Assembly (NCBI GenBank): GCA_025766275.1
Contig: JAFKAC010000097.1
Coordinates: forward strand, 1 to 64,000
Direction: 5' to 3'
From: Lactarius indigo
Taxonomy: Eukaryota > Basidiomycota > Agaricomycetes > Russulales > Russulaceae
Length of the DNA stretch: 64,000 bases
Shown here: piece after piece, positions 21,932 to 30,477 of the stretch
How positions within the stretch are numbered: position 1 is the first letter of the stretch
Layout of the letters: the number at the start of each line of letters is the position of its first letter
The notes under the pieces: model-generated
Databases searched by the model: none
What the model was told of the DNA's origin: nothing
The model's input: only the letters and a program-made list of their open reading frames with translations
Made by a program: the position numbers and the translations under genes

Positions 21932-23472
21932 TCATTAATAGGCTCCGAATGCGGACGTGCGTCCGGGTCAAAAGGGAGTATCTCTCAATATATCGCTCCA
22001 ATGTTTGCTGGGTGGTCAGCAGGTGCTTCCTCCTGACTTGGTTCATCAACAAAGGCGCCGCGCGCCCTAGCGTTGCTGTTGGATTGGCCTCCTTTGGCCT
22101 TCATAGCTGCCGTCTTGGCGTGACATTCCTTAAGTACGTGGCCCGGTTTGCCACAGTACAGACAGAGTTTATTCTTGAAGCGATACTCTCGCTCTTCCTT
22201 GGTAAGTTTGGCTCTTGGTTTGGTAGTTCGTGATGAGGAGGCGTTGACATTTACGCTGTCATCCTCTGCTAGGACGGCTCGTCCTGCGGTAGGCTTATGG
22301 GTCTTGTTAAACTGGTTAATGGCGTGACCAGCGTAAATTCGATAGGCGCGATCAAATTCTCTTGCTTTCTCGACAAGGGCGTCGAAGGTGGTAGGGATGG
22401 GGGATATGCCAAGCAGCTTCATGTTTAGAGCCGTTGGAATAGCTTGTCGGAAAGCATACATCTTGGTTTGTTCATTTGCACCACTCCGTGTAGCATGGGT
22501 TGACCATTCTTGGAACCATTCATTGAAAGGTCGGGTCCCCATCTTCAGAGAATACATTTTGTTGGTGGATTCCATGGCAGTATGACCAGGAACGAAGTGT
22601 GCATCAAAGTCAGTTTTGAACTGTGCCCAGGTGCCAAAGGATATTGCCGCTCCTCCGATTGGGTTCAAGGCTTTCTTTTGTCTATCTTGAGCCCATTCTC
22701 CTGCTGAGGTTCCAACCTTGAAGTAGGTAAGGGCAGTGGATACCTTTTTGTCGTCAGAGTTAAAGATATCCTGGTTTAGATGGAAGTAATTGGCCAGGTT
22801 GTTCCAAAAGGCCTCAGCATGGTTGGGCTTGCCATCAAAGGGCTCAGGCGCTGCGCCTAAGATTTTTGCAGGTGCAGGGGCTGCCATTGCAGTGGGTACA
22901 GGGGGAACGGATAAAGGGGGTGCCGAGGAAGAGGCTTGAATAGTTAGGGGTGGTGATGGGAGTCGATGTGGGGGAACTGTTGCAGGGAAACGACTAGGGC
23001 CGGAGGTACTAGGGGAAATCTGGGGTGTCGAGGGTCGGGAGGTTACTTGGGATAGTAGACCAGAGAGTTTTTTGGTAGTAGTGTCTAGGATTTGTGATAC
23101 TTCTTCCGTGTCGCTGTCTGAATCTTCGGATTGACTAGGTGTGTTAAAATGGACTGGTTTGTTGTTTAGGTAGATCCACTGTTCGTTTACGAAGTTCCAG
23201 CGGACGTTCTTTCCTTTGAAAGTGGCGTGTAGGGAGTTGTAACTTAGGTCTTTGACTTTGTCGATACCAGGAAAGGCTTCTTTTAGGTCTTGAAAAACGA
23301 TTTGGTGTTGGGTGGCAACTATTGTCCACGGGTGTTGTCCTGTAGGACTACAGATATCCTCTTCCTTCCACTTGGCGTAGTAAAGATTATCGGTGAGGGA
23401 AAAATAGGGGTCGAAAAAGTATACGGGGATGTGGGCTTTTTCTTCAGGTGTGAGAGGTCGTTGTGTGTTCAT
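21922..23472 (-). CDS. gag: Element B Gag (late in-frame TGA)
   Basis: Starts at ATG 23472-23470, the first ATG of the predicted transcript. It runs 495 codons to TGA 21987-21985; element C has CGA there and continues 21 more codons to TAG, so B has a recent nonsense change. An N-terminal region (IPVYFFDPYFSLTDNLYYAKW) is followed by a Ser/Pro linker, a capsid domain (EPFDGKPNHAEAFWNNL, WAQFKTDFDAHFVPGH, NEWFQEWSTHATRSG) and a zinc knuckle CLYCGKPGHVLKEC near residue 440. It forms particles and binds RNA. If the last residues matter, the TGA also blocks the frameshift into pol. Confidence 0.92.
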
Positions 23473-23475
23473 ACA

Positions 23476-24189
23476 CTAGTTCTGGAGACGGGTGACAGTC
23501 CAACTGTCTATGTTCCAAGGGTAATAGACTTTATAGGCAGGGAGCAAGATGGCACGGTCTGGGTGGTTGGTTCTTTGTTGTCGACGGATCCAATGGTATT
23601 CTTCCCAAATACCAAAGTGGGTTAGGATGGTCTTACTTCTCCACAGGAAGTCTTGGAAATATAATGGGCTGGTGGTGATTTCTGTTGCCCTAGTGAGGGG
23701 TTGAGCAAAGAACAAGGTTTCGTTGGTGTGTCGGTTTTGATAGAGGAGGGTACAGTGGCGCTTGAAAACGTCGAGTTCTCTAGGGGTCCGTGTGGGTAAA
23801 CTTTTGGTTACGAGGATCGCTTCAGGAAGGTGACAGTAAATCTCCCTTGGTTGGGTTTCGAGGTATTGTGCTTCGTCACTGCTAGTGGTGTGTTGTCTAG
23901 GGATGTCTTGGATACTAGGGAAGACGGGTTCGTGTGGGCTGGATTGGTTAATACTAGGGAGTTGACTAGGGGTTCGTCGATGGGCACGAGCTACTTGTCT
24001 TGGAATTACTGGGGTAGTGTTTGTAGAGGTAAGGGGACGGGTGTCTATTTGGGGACGGTGGTGACGCCTTCTTGTAGTTCGTTGAGAGGATGCCAGGGTG
24101 ATTGCCCAATTTGTGATGGGTTCCAGGTTGATGTTTGACAGGTGTAATTTTTTTTTTCGGGTTTTTCGCTTAAAGTTGCGACTTAACAC
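23476..24189 (-). CDS. Element B ORF3, novel conserved protein without AUG
   Basis: 237 codons counted from GTG 24189 (homology to element C begins about 20 codons later). It contains no methionine. The C-terminal half is best conserved: EAQYLETQPREI, LPTRTPRELDVF, SPLYFQDFLWRSK, FGIWEEYHWIRR, DSWTVTRL. Differences from C sit mostly at third codon positions. It stops at TAG 23478-23476, three nucleotides before the gag ATG and in the same frame, an arrangement suited to reinitiation. No known domain is recognised. The N-terminal part is basic and low in complexity. Confidence 0.75.
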   Translation of the reverse strand: MLSRNFKRKTRKKKLHLSNINLEPITNWAITLASSQRTTRRRHHRPQIDTRPLTSTNTTPVIPRQVARAHRRTPSQLPSINQSSPHEPVFPSIQDIPRQHTTSSDEAQYLETQPREIYCHLPEAILVTKSLPTRTPRELDVFKRHCTLLYQNRHTNETLFFAQPLTRATEITTSPLYFQDFLWRSKTILTHFGIWEEYHWIRRQQRTNHPDRAILLPAYKVYYPWNIDSWTVTRLQN

Positions 24190-24220
24190 TTTTCAGCAAA
24201 AGTAGGTCCCGACAAAATTT

Positions 24221-25246
24221 CTAAAAATCGTCTACGCTTCCTTGGTACGGTAAGTAATTAAGTCCGGGGGCCCACAATACGACGTTAGGAGGGGTAGGGG
24301 GAGTAATTGGTCTAAATCCACAAGTGCAGACTTCGTTTGAACACCAACAAGGGTTGGTGTTAACTGGGTTATTCCAAGTATCCACTACTGTTGCGTCTTC
24401 TTCGTCAGTGTCTCCGTTATGGAAAGAGACGTCACGGTCTCGGACAGAGACGTCTTCGTCTGGTGTGGCGAGGGATTCAGGGTCACTGGTGGAGTCACTG
24501 GGGGGAAGCTCAAGGGCTGTTATTCGGTCGAGTAGGGAGGGGCGACGATGGCGTAGAGGTCGTCTTCCTCTTGCTAGCAGGAGCTCTATTAGCTCAGGGT
24601 CTTCTGGGGTACTAGGGGGTTCAAGGAAGGTTCGGGGGTTAACTCGATTGTGGTCAGGGTTGGTGAAGGTAGTTTCCCAGGTCCCAGTGGCAAAAGTGTA
24701 AGTTAATTCTCTTCCTTCTACAATGACTAGACGAGGTGGGGAGGCGCCGACCTGGACAACTCGTAGTTCGTGAAATCCGATTTGTAATTCTTGGTATGTT
24801 AGGAGGACTCGATTGGTGTAGAATTCTGAATATCCGGCTTGGATATTGCTGATGATTTGGTTTCGTCGGGGGGGAATGGTGATGAACCAGAGATAGTCGC
24901 TCTTGGTCCAGACTAGGTATTGGTCTGTTGGTCTGTTGTTGTTGTCGACACTTCCTGAGAGGTGCCAATACAAGAGTTGCTCGTTGGCGTCGTCGACCAG
25001 AAGGGGTAGGGTGTCTAGGAAAGCCTCGTGCAGTTCTTCGGAGTCAGTATCCCCAAAGGCAAAGTTGTGGTGAAATTTCGAGAGAACTAGAGGGGGGTTT
25101 GTCCAACAATCAACAGAGTGGTCGGTAGATAAGTCGCTAAGAGAGGAAGGGGGGTAGTATCGTTCGAGTTGTCTTTGTCTGTGAGTCTCAAAGTTAGCTT
25201 GGGCTAACGCGAGTCTTTGCCCTTCAGTAAGTCGTTCTGGGGGCAC
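24221..25246 (-). CDS. Element B ORF2, novel conserved protein without AUG
   Basis: 341 codons, no methionine. The frame opens immediately after a TAA, giving TAA GTG CCC CC, and C has TAA GTG CCG CC, so GTG is the best candidate start. Conserved blocks: FE(T/S)HRQRQL, EQLLYWHLS, LVWTKSDYLWF, PPRR, LTYQE, and a C-terminal Cys cluster CWCSNEVCTCG followed by PPTPPNVVLW and NYLPY. The cluster could bind metal. A GAGT-loop hairpin ends exactly on the G of the GTG. Function unknown; not an envelope-like protein (no signal peptide or membrane segment seen). Confidence 0.75.
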   Translation of the reverse strand: MPPERLTEGQRLALAQANFETHRQRQLERYYPPSSLSDLSTDHSVDCWTNPPLVLSKFHHNFAFGDTDSEELHEAFLDTLPLLVDDANEQLLYWHLSGSVDNNNRPTDQYLVWTKSDYLWFITIPPRRNQIISNIQAGYSEFYTNRVLLTYQELQIGFHELRVVQVGASPPRLVIVEGRELTYTFATGTWETTFTNPDHNRVNPRTFLEPPSTPEDPELIELLLARGRRPLRHRRPSLLDRITALELPPSDSTSDPESLATPDEDVSVRDRDVSFHNGDTDEEDATVVDTWNNPVNTNPCWCSNEVCTCGFRPITPPTPPNVVLWAPGLNYLPYQGSVDDF

Positions 25247-25266
25247 TTATAACCACTCGGTATAAG
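25246..25266 (-). promoter_or_regulatory. GAGT-loop hairpin at ORF2 start
   Basis: The sense stem CTTATACC / GG(T)TATAAG with loop GAGT has one bulged base. Its 3' arm contains the TAA and ends on the G of the candidate GTG start of ORF2. The counterpart in C is 60846-60865. Confidence 0.6.
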
Positions 25267-25307
25267 GCTTTTTAGATAGTGGTGTTTACTTACTTATTGC
25301 GTTGAGG

Positions 25308-25327
25308 CTTAAAACACTCGTTTTAAG
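25308..25327 (-). promoter_or_regulatory. GAGT-loop hairpin after ORF1
   Basis: Perfect 8-bp stem CTTAAAAC / GTTTTAAG with sense loop GAGT, about 60 nt after the ORF1 stop. Counterpart in C: 60907-60926. Conserved bases AACGCAA and AAGTAAGTAA follow in both. Confidence 0.6.
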
Positions 25328-25383
25328 TTATCAAGGCAAGTTTATTTGTTCAAAAAAAAAGGGTGCGTCCCCCTTGCTGACTT

Positions 25384-26652
25384 CTAGAGGGGTTGGGAGT
25401 CGGGGAAGGTAGTAATGAAAGAGAAAGGATCGGCAGGGATACGAGGGGTAAGGCAGTAAGCAAGTAAGTGGGGGGAGGCGCGAACTAAGTCCTCAAAAAA
25501 GTAGGCTTGGTGGTAAGCGTAGATCTGTCCGTCGATAGCAAAACGAAGATGTCCGTAACTGGTCACGATTCTCCCGTCCAAGAAGTCTTGAATCTCTAGG
25601 GTAACTAGGGAATCAATATACCCGGCCCTATGGATGTTAGTGAGGGGGGCAAAAACACGTCGCAGGCCCTCCCTGAAGTCGTAGCGAATTGTTCCAAAAG
25701 GGGTGTCTGGAGAGGGAAGGTCGTAGACGGCCCTGGAACAGATGTAGAGAGGGGGGAAGTTGGGGTGTTGAGTGGGATCAACGATGCGAGGGAAAAGGGT
25801 GTAGACGTGAGGGGAAAGGAGACGAAAGGGGGTGACTGAGGGAAAAACTGGGGGGTAATTGGCAAGGGTGGTAGCGAGGGGAACTCTGGTGATCAGTTCC
25901 CGAAGTGTAGTAGAGGCGGGTCGCCAAGATTCTCCCTGAGGAGTGATGACCGCGATGTAAAGATGGGGATGCTCTCCTTGGTGAAGGAGGCAAGGGGGGG
26001 CTTGATAGGCGGCAGCAGCAGCAGGAGGAAAGTTCTCCTGGTTGGGGTGAGGGGCAGGAGGGGCTTGTTCAGCTACCCTCTCGTAGTTAATAGGGGAGTC
26101 AGGGGTGGGGGGGCGCGAGGCAACTGGAGGAGGCGAGGGAGAAGGAGGGCGCGGAGGAGTATCAATAGGTAGCGAAGGAGAGGCACGAGGGGTGGTTGTT
26201 GCGTGGGAAGGAAGGGGGGGGCGTGGTGTAGGGAGACGAGCAGGAGGCGCAGACTCGGCGCGTGGTTCAGGAGAAGGAGTGCGAGAGAGCTCAACTATGT
26301 TTCCGTTGAGGTCTACTATCTCGAGTACTTCTTCGTAAAATTGTGCGGTGCTTGGGGAGACAGAACGAGGGGAGGGACGAGGGGTGGCTTCAGGGTCAGG
26401 GTAAACTAACTCTGGGGTGACTTCCTGACTTTCTAAGACGGGTGAAGGAATGACAGGGGGGGAGAAGCTTGGGGTAGGAAGAGGAATGTAAGGGGTTTCT
26501 GGGAGACGAGAGGTGGATGCGATAGGGGAGCGAGTAAAAATGGAATCGAGGGGGCTACCCTGGAAGTAACTATCTTCCTGGTAGCTGCAGGAATCTCCGT
26601 CCCAATGTCCAAACTGCGAAAAGTCGTAGTCTGAATCCACTGAGAAAGCCCG
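25384..26652 (-). CDS. Element B ORF1, novel Pro-rich protein without AUG
   Basis: Open from 26652 (after TGA) to TAG 25386-25384, about 420 codons with no methionine. The first half is Pro/Ser rich (TPRPPLPSHATTTPRASPS). The second half is globular and very similar to C: YQAPPCLLHQGEHPH, TPQGESWRPASTTLREL, FPSVTPFRLL, IDSLVTLEIQDFLDGRI. It is the 5'-most reading frame of the transcript. In C the same frame extends back into the LTR to the RNA start; in B an indel breaks that extension. Function unknown. Confidence 0.75.
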   Translation of the reverse strand, partial: RAFSVDSDYDFSQFGHWDGDSCSYQEDSYFQGSPLDSIFTRSPIASTSRLPETPYIPLPTPSFSPPVIPSPVLESQEVTPELVYPDPEATPRPSPRSVSPSTAQFYEEVLEIVDLNGNIVELSRTPSPEPRAESAPPARLPTPRPPLPSHATTTPRASPSLPIDTPPRPPSPSPPPVASRPPTPDSPINYERVAEQAPPAPHPNQENFPPAAAAAYQAPPCLLHQGEHPHLYIAVITPQGESWRPASTTLRELITRVPLATTLANYPPVFPSVTPFRLLSPHVYTLFPRIVDPTQHPNFPPLYICSRAVYDLPSPDTPFGTIRYDFREGLRRVFAPLTNIHRAGYIDSLVTLEIQDFLDGRIVTSYGHLRFAIDGQIYAYHQAYFFEDLVRASPHLLAYCLTPRIPADPFSFITTFPDSQPL

Positions 26653-26669
26653 AGGTCAGTCTATTAAAG

Positions 26670-26679
26670 AGACTGTCCA
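26670..26679 (-). promoter_or_regulatory. Element B self-priming primer-binding site
   Basis: Sense TGGACAGTCT, two nucleotides after the 5' LTR, is the exact reverse complement of AGACTGTCCA (sense, 26874-26865), the predicted RNA 5' end. It is 10 nt long and uses a different sequence from the A family, which argues that self-priming itself is what is conserved. Confidence 0.7.
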
Positions 26680-26681
26680 AG

Positions 26682-27377
26682 TGTGATGAACTCACTGTCA
26701 CTCGACAGCGAGGGATAAGGCTGGAGACGACGTCGGGCAAGATAGAGACGGAGGGAGCGTCGAGGAGGACGAAGAGGAGGCGTCTTGGCTCAAAGGAAAG
26801 TAGTGGCGCACACAAGGTGGGGCACTCCGAAGGAGCTGAGAGGCAAGAGGGAAGATGTCACAAGTGGACAGTCTGAGGGACTGTCCGATAGATTGCGCTA
26901 GCTTATATACTACAGGGGGTGGTCTGTGCGTACGTTTAGGGCAGGCTTAGGGCCTGTCCACGGGTGCTGCGCAAAACTGCGGATTGGAACATTCCAGAGA
27001 CAAGTTATTAATACTGTCCAATCAGAATAAAGGTTAAGTATGGTGCGACTGCGCCGCAGTCAATGACGCCATATTGCGCCAGGATGGCGTGATTCCGCAG
27101 TAGCTGCGGAACCCGTGATTAGGACACGTGCCCCTTGTGACTTGGTTGATTATCTTCGTTGATCGGTAAACAATCAACCGTTGATTGATACACGTGCAGG
27201 TGTACATGTGACTTGGAAAGACAGAGTAATCACGTGACACATCACGTGACCGTCGGAGAGTGAAATTCAAACTCTGATTTCGGATTTCCCCTTTAGGAAG
27301 TTGATGACATAAGCCCGGTCCGGCCTGGTCCGGTTCTAAGCGCCTTGAGTCACGACCAGGTTTATAGGTTCGTGACA
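26682..27377 (-). repeat. Element B 5' LTR
   Basis: 696 bp, the promoter-bearing copy. It matches 17454-18149 along its length by reading. The U3 part does contain ATG trinucleotides on the sense strand, unlike the region downstream of the predicted start. Confidence 0.95.
26865..26909 (-). promoter_or_regulatory. Element B core promoter and start-site palindrome
   Basis: Sense TATATAAG begins at 26909, 35 bp upstream of the A at 26874 that starts AGACTGTCCA. Arms GGACAGTC and GACTGTCC flank a 5-nt loop around this position. The same spacing is found in C (62486 to 62451). Confidence 0.7.
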
Positions 27378-27435
27378 ATACCCCGTATACTGGCCCTATG
27401 GCCATTTCCAAACCCCCCAACCTCGCTCCCAATAG
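27378..27435 (+). CDS. Displaced 3' end of the MULE transposase
   Basis: After the ATACC duplication the frame resumes from codon CCC and runs 17 codons (VYWPYGHFQTPQPRSQ region) to TAG 27433-27435. It joins the exon ending at 17453 in frame, which shows both the exact insertion point of B and the original C-terminus. Confidence 0.85.
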
Positions 27436-27623
27436 AATACGTAAATTCACTGTATTAGATACCCGGGAATAGATGTTTTGTCCTCCAAACCGTGTGCTCG
27501 CTTCGTTTCCCCTCCTCGCTTGTTGGGATGTCACCCCTTCTCCCGCACCGCCTTCCACTACTCACGTTTGCGACACTTTACCCCCCTCAACCAGCCTGTG
27601 TTCCCCACCGCACTCATCCCCGC

Positions 27624-29181
27624 TCTACATCTTACATGTCAAGGTGCGTTTCCCTGCTAAGGGACCATCCAGACATCGTCTATTTATTTCTGCTTTCATG
27701 CTTGCTTCGAAGGTAATCTGTGACGACACCTACTTGAACAAGTCTTGCTGTATCGTCCTTCACCTTTCTGTCGCCTTCTCGCAACATCTCAAGGTATGTT
27801 TCCCGTCTTCGTCTTTCTATCATATTAGTGCTCACCCTTTCGTGACCTTTACAGCCTCTATATCTTGCAACATCTCAAGGCGTGCTTCATGAGGCCTCGG
27901 GCGCTGGGCCCACGCTCTCGTGTTACCCCGGCGTCGCACCAGCACATACATCCCCGTCGACTTCATGCTCTTCCTATTCATTCCTTTCACCATCGCTTCG
28001 CTTGTAGAACGCCTCTGCCACGCCGTCTCGGCTATATTTTGTTTCGCCCCTCACTCGTACTTTACGCCCCGATCCTGTGTTTCGTCTCCATTTTCGATCG
28101 CCTCATGTCGCCTCGTGTCGCTCATGCCCCCATTTCTTTCATCCTATTTCACCACCTTACTCCTACCTATTCTAAGCATTAGGATACGGTTCTCATGTAC
28201 TTAAAAGGCGAACTCTCCACTGCTGAATATCATCGTTTTTTCTCCCTTTCTTCTCGTCTTCTCTCACCCTCTCGCTTCTAGCTACTTGTCCCAGCCCATT
28301 CGAACTCCCATTGGCGCTCACAAACGCGGTCCTGCGGAATCGCTCTCCCCGCCTTCAAACTCACCGGACTCTTATGCCTTACGTCCTTACACCGCTACCT
28401 TTACCGTTGTCACCTTTGAGCCCTCTACCTCTTGCATCTTAAGGTACGTCTCCCTACTTAGGGATCATCCGGACATCGCCTATTTATTTCTACCCTCATG
28501 CTTGCTTTGAAGATAATCCACGATGACTCAAACAAGTCCTACTGTATCGAGGGTTTGCTCCTTTACCTTTCCATCACTTCCACGACTCTATTCACAACGT
28601 CTCAAGGTGCGCTTCATCCACCGTCATTTTTCCACCGCCCTTGCACCTCTACCACTTGCAGCATTGGTGCTCACCCTTCCGTCACATTAGAAGCATTCTT
28701 TTGCCACTTCACCTGCCTTCGCCCTTCCATCACCTTTGCCCCCTCTACTTCTCTTAAGGTGCATCCCCCCGCTAAGGGACCATCTGGACATCGCCTATTT
28801 ATTTCTTCCTTCATAGACTTGCTTCGAAGATAATCTACGACGACACATACTCGAACAAGTCTTGCTGTATCGTGGGTTCGCTCTTTCCACCCTTTCATCA
28901 CCTTTGCCCTCTACCTCTCTTAAGGTGCGTCTCCCCACTAAGGGATCATCCGGTCATCGTCTAATTACTTCTGCCTTTACGTTTGCTTCCAAGATTGTTT
29001 GCGGCGATGTACTCGAACAAGTCTTGGTGTATTGTGGATCAAGGGGTGTTCTCTCTGGGAGGTCAACCACATGGAGCGCGAGATGTGCTCCTATCTGGAG
29101 GGGCAGCTGAACCTCGACTCTTCGATCCTACACGACTTGGGGAGTCGCGTTCGCCACAATTTCCTGGTGGACCATAACTAA
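27624..29181 (+). pseudogene. Four partial copies of a captured Pcl-type cyclin gene
   Basis: Segments at about 27624-27757, 28421-28552, 28741-28872 and 28908-29181 each encode a degraded cyclin-box exon (GHRLFISAFMLASKVICDD followed by NKS). The last copy continues into the next cyclin exon (EVNHMEREMCSYLEGQLNL) and ends at a stop at 29179-29181. The segments share 75-85% of bases by eye, with frameshifts and stops in most. This resembles host gene capture by MULEs (Pack-MULE). The family call rests on motif recognition of fungal Pho85-type (Pcl) cyclins. The spacers (27758-28420, 28553-28740) are CT-rich and not recognised. Confidence 0.65.
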
Positions 29182-29542
29182 CGGTATGTCTATTCTCCAT
29201 CTACCCCCCATCTCTTTGTGCTTACATTTGGTCATCGTCCGCCCGCGTCGCCACGTGCCTTGTCATCACTGACCATCCCGCCATCGTCCACAACGACGAT
29301 CCCACCGCCTGCGTCGCCTGCCACATCCCCGTCTTCCCTAGTCATTTTTCACGTGATCACTCTCTCGTTAATGTGTCCTTATTAGTAAGAAATACACATT
29401 GATGATTCACTAAGATAGTCTAGCTGAAATTTAAGGGGTATTATTTAATCAAATCTATTAGTCAATAGTTGTTTAACTTGCTGCTCGAATCAGCAATAAA
29501 AAAGTCTTTTGAGCGGAGTCTGAACTTTCGGCTGGTTCCGAT
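29182..29542. other. MULE right arm, non-coding
   Basis: No gene is seen. The last part becomes AT-rich towards the right inverted repeat and shares a short ACTCCGCT block with the left subterminal region. Confidence 0.4.
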
Positions 29543-29580
29543 CGGACCGGACCGTGGGATGTATGTGAAAAGTACACAAC
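29543..29580 (-). repeat. MULE right terminal inverted repeat
   Basis: Reverse complement of 14379-14417, with a 23-bp perfect core. It is followed directly by the target duplication TGCCATCGAG. Confidence 0.85.
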
Positions 29581-29590
29581 TGCCATCGAG

Positions 29591-30420
29591 GGACAGTGCG
29601 GGAAGGATAGAATACCTGTGGAAGTTAGACAATACAGCCTCGGAAAAAACAACAATTACTTACCGTGTACCCCATACAAAAAATTCTTGGTGATGTGCAT
29701 GGTCTCCCCATTGAGCCCACACAAAAGAACGCCTCAGAGTCATTCGATTGAATGAGCTCTTGTCTGCAAAAACCAGTTGGTGGGCTTCGTAGTGCTTGCC
29801 AATGAGCACTTTGTAGGCGATGCGTTCATCCTCGTTTTTCTCAATGGCTGGCCGTGTGATCTGTTGACTTTCAAGTTCCAGTGATTCCGGGGGTTATCAT
29901 CAAGTCACTTACTGTCTTCATAGTGTATCCCATTCGCCGGAGCGTCCTCCAAATTGTTGCAGTTGAGACCTCAATTTCAGTGACCCTGAAGAGCTGTGTC
30001 TGCAATTCCTCGAGTGAGATGTCGGGTTGCCGCAGTATACAGCCCTCAATAAACTGAGGACCATAGTCAGTGCAGTGTTGCAACAAAAAGAAAAGAACGA
30101 ATGTGTGAATCAAGACCATCAAGGAGACATGGCCAGCCTGGGCATACTGGTATCCGAACCACTTCACCTGTTGCAAGGTACATTGCCCTCAACTGTCTCA
30201 TAGATCGCTCACTGATGCCCAGATACTCTTCTATCTCAGCATCAGATACCCCTTGATGAGACATGCGCAAGGCCACCTCCTTGATTTCTTGAGAAAAGTG
30301 ACAACAATTGTGCATTGACAGTGATGGGAAGTGGGGCAGTGGGGGGAAAAGAAAAAAAAAAAAGATAAGCCTTATTTTTTTCGATTGGATCTCAGATAAC
30401 TGGTTATCCTTGACCTCCAC
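29591..30420 (-). pseudogene. Tc1/mariner (IS630-type) transposase, N-terminal part
   Basis: Reading down from about 30315: MHNCCHFSQEIKEVALRM and a helix-turn-helix region (YLGISERSMRQLRAMY), ATGEVVRIPVCPG, a probable intron near 30060-30120, FIEGCILRQPDISLEEL, STATIWRTLRRMGYTMK, a clear intron (GTAAGT...CAACAG, about 29866-29914), ITRPAIEKNEDER, LVFADKSSFNRMT (first catalytic Asp), then a second GTAAGT...CACAG intron and YSILPALSLDG, where the MULE entered. The remainder is at 13977-14368. DNA-binding and the first catalytic motifs are recognisable. Confidence 0.85.
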
Positions 30421-30477
30421 TCACTCAGCCCACTAGTAGCTTTTCCAAAAATCGGACTATCGATATGAAAACAGCTG

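Larger units (their letters stand above)
17454..27377 (-). mobile_element. Element B: young chromovirus with three extra ORFs upstream of gag
   Basis: Identical-looking 696-bp LTRs (17454-18149 and 26682-27377) and a perfect 5-bp duplication ATACC (17449-17453, 27378-27382) indicate recent insertion into the MULE transposase gene. Sense order from the right: 5' LTR, ORF1, ORF2, ORF3, gag, pol, 3' LTR. Pol is uninterrupted; gag has one TGA near its end. ORF1-ORF3 occupy 3.4 kb without a single sense-strand ATG. Element C (53141-62938) is a close relative with the same layout. Confidence 0.95.
14379..29580 (+). mobile_element. MULE DNA transposon with captured cyclin pieces, split by element B
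   Basis: Terminal inverted repeats at 14379-14417 and 29543-29580 share a 23-bp perfect core and a looser outer end. The flanking 10-bp duplication is TGCCATCAAG (14369-14378) and TGCCATCGAG (29581-29590), one CpG transition apart; 9-11 bp is typical for MULEs. Inside are a multi-exon MULE transposase, element B (17454-27377) and a right arm with repeated cyclin-box fragments. Without B the transposon is about 5.3 kb. It interrupts a Tc1/mariner transposase gene. Confidence 0.88.

Noticed and set aside
24324..24701. Plus-strand open frames opposite ORF1-ORF3 of B and C
   Set aside because: They are antisense shadows of GC-rich coding sequence and are not conserved as proteins between B and C.
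27624..29035. Spaced similar segments resembling a CRISPR-like or satellite array
   Set aside because: Units are irregularly spaced, over 100 bp, diverged, and encode cyclin-box residues; this is a gene-fragment array in a eukaryotic transposon.
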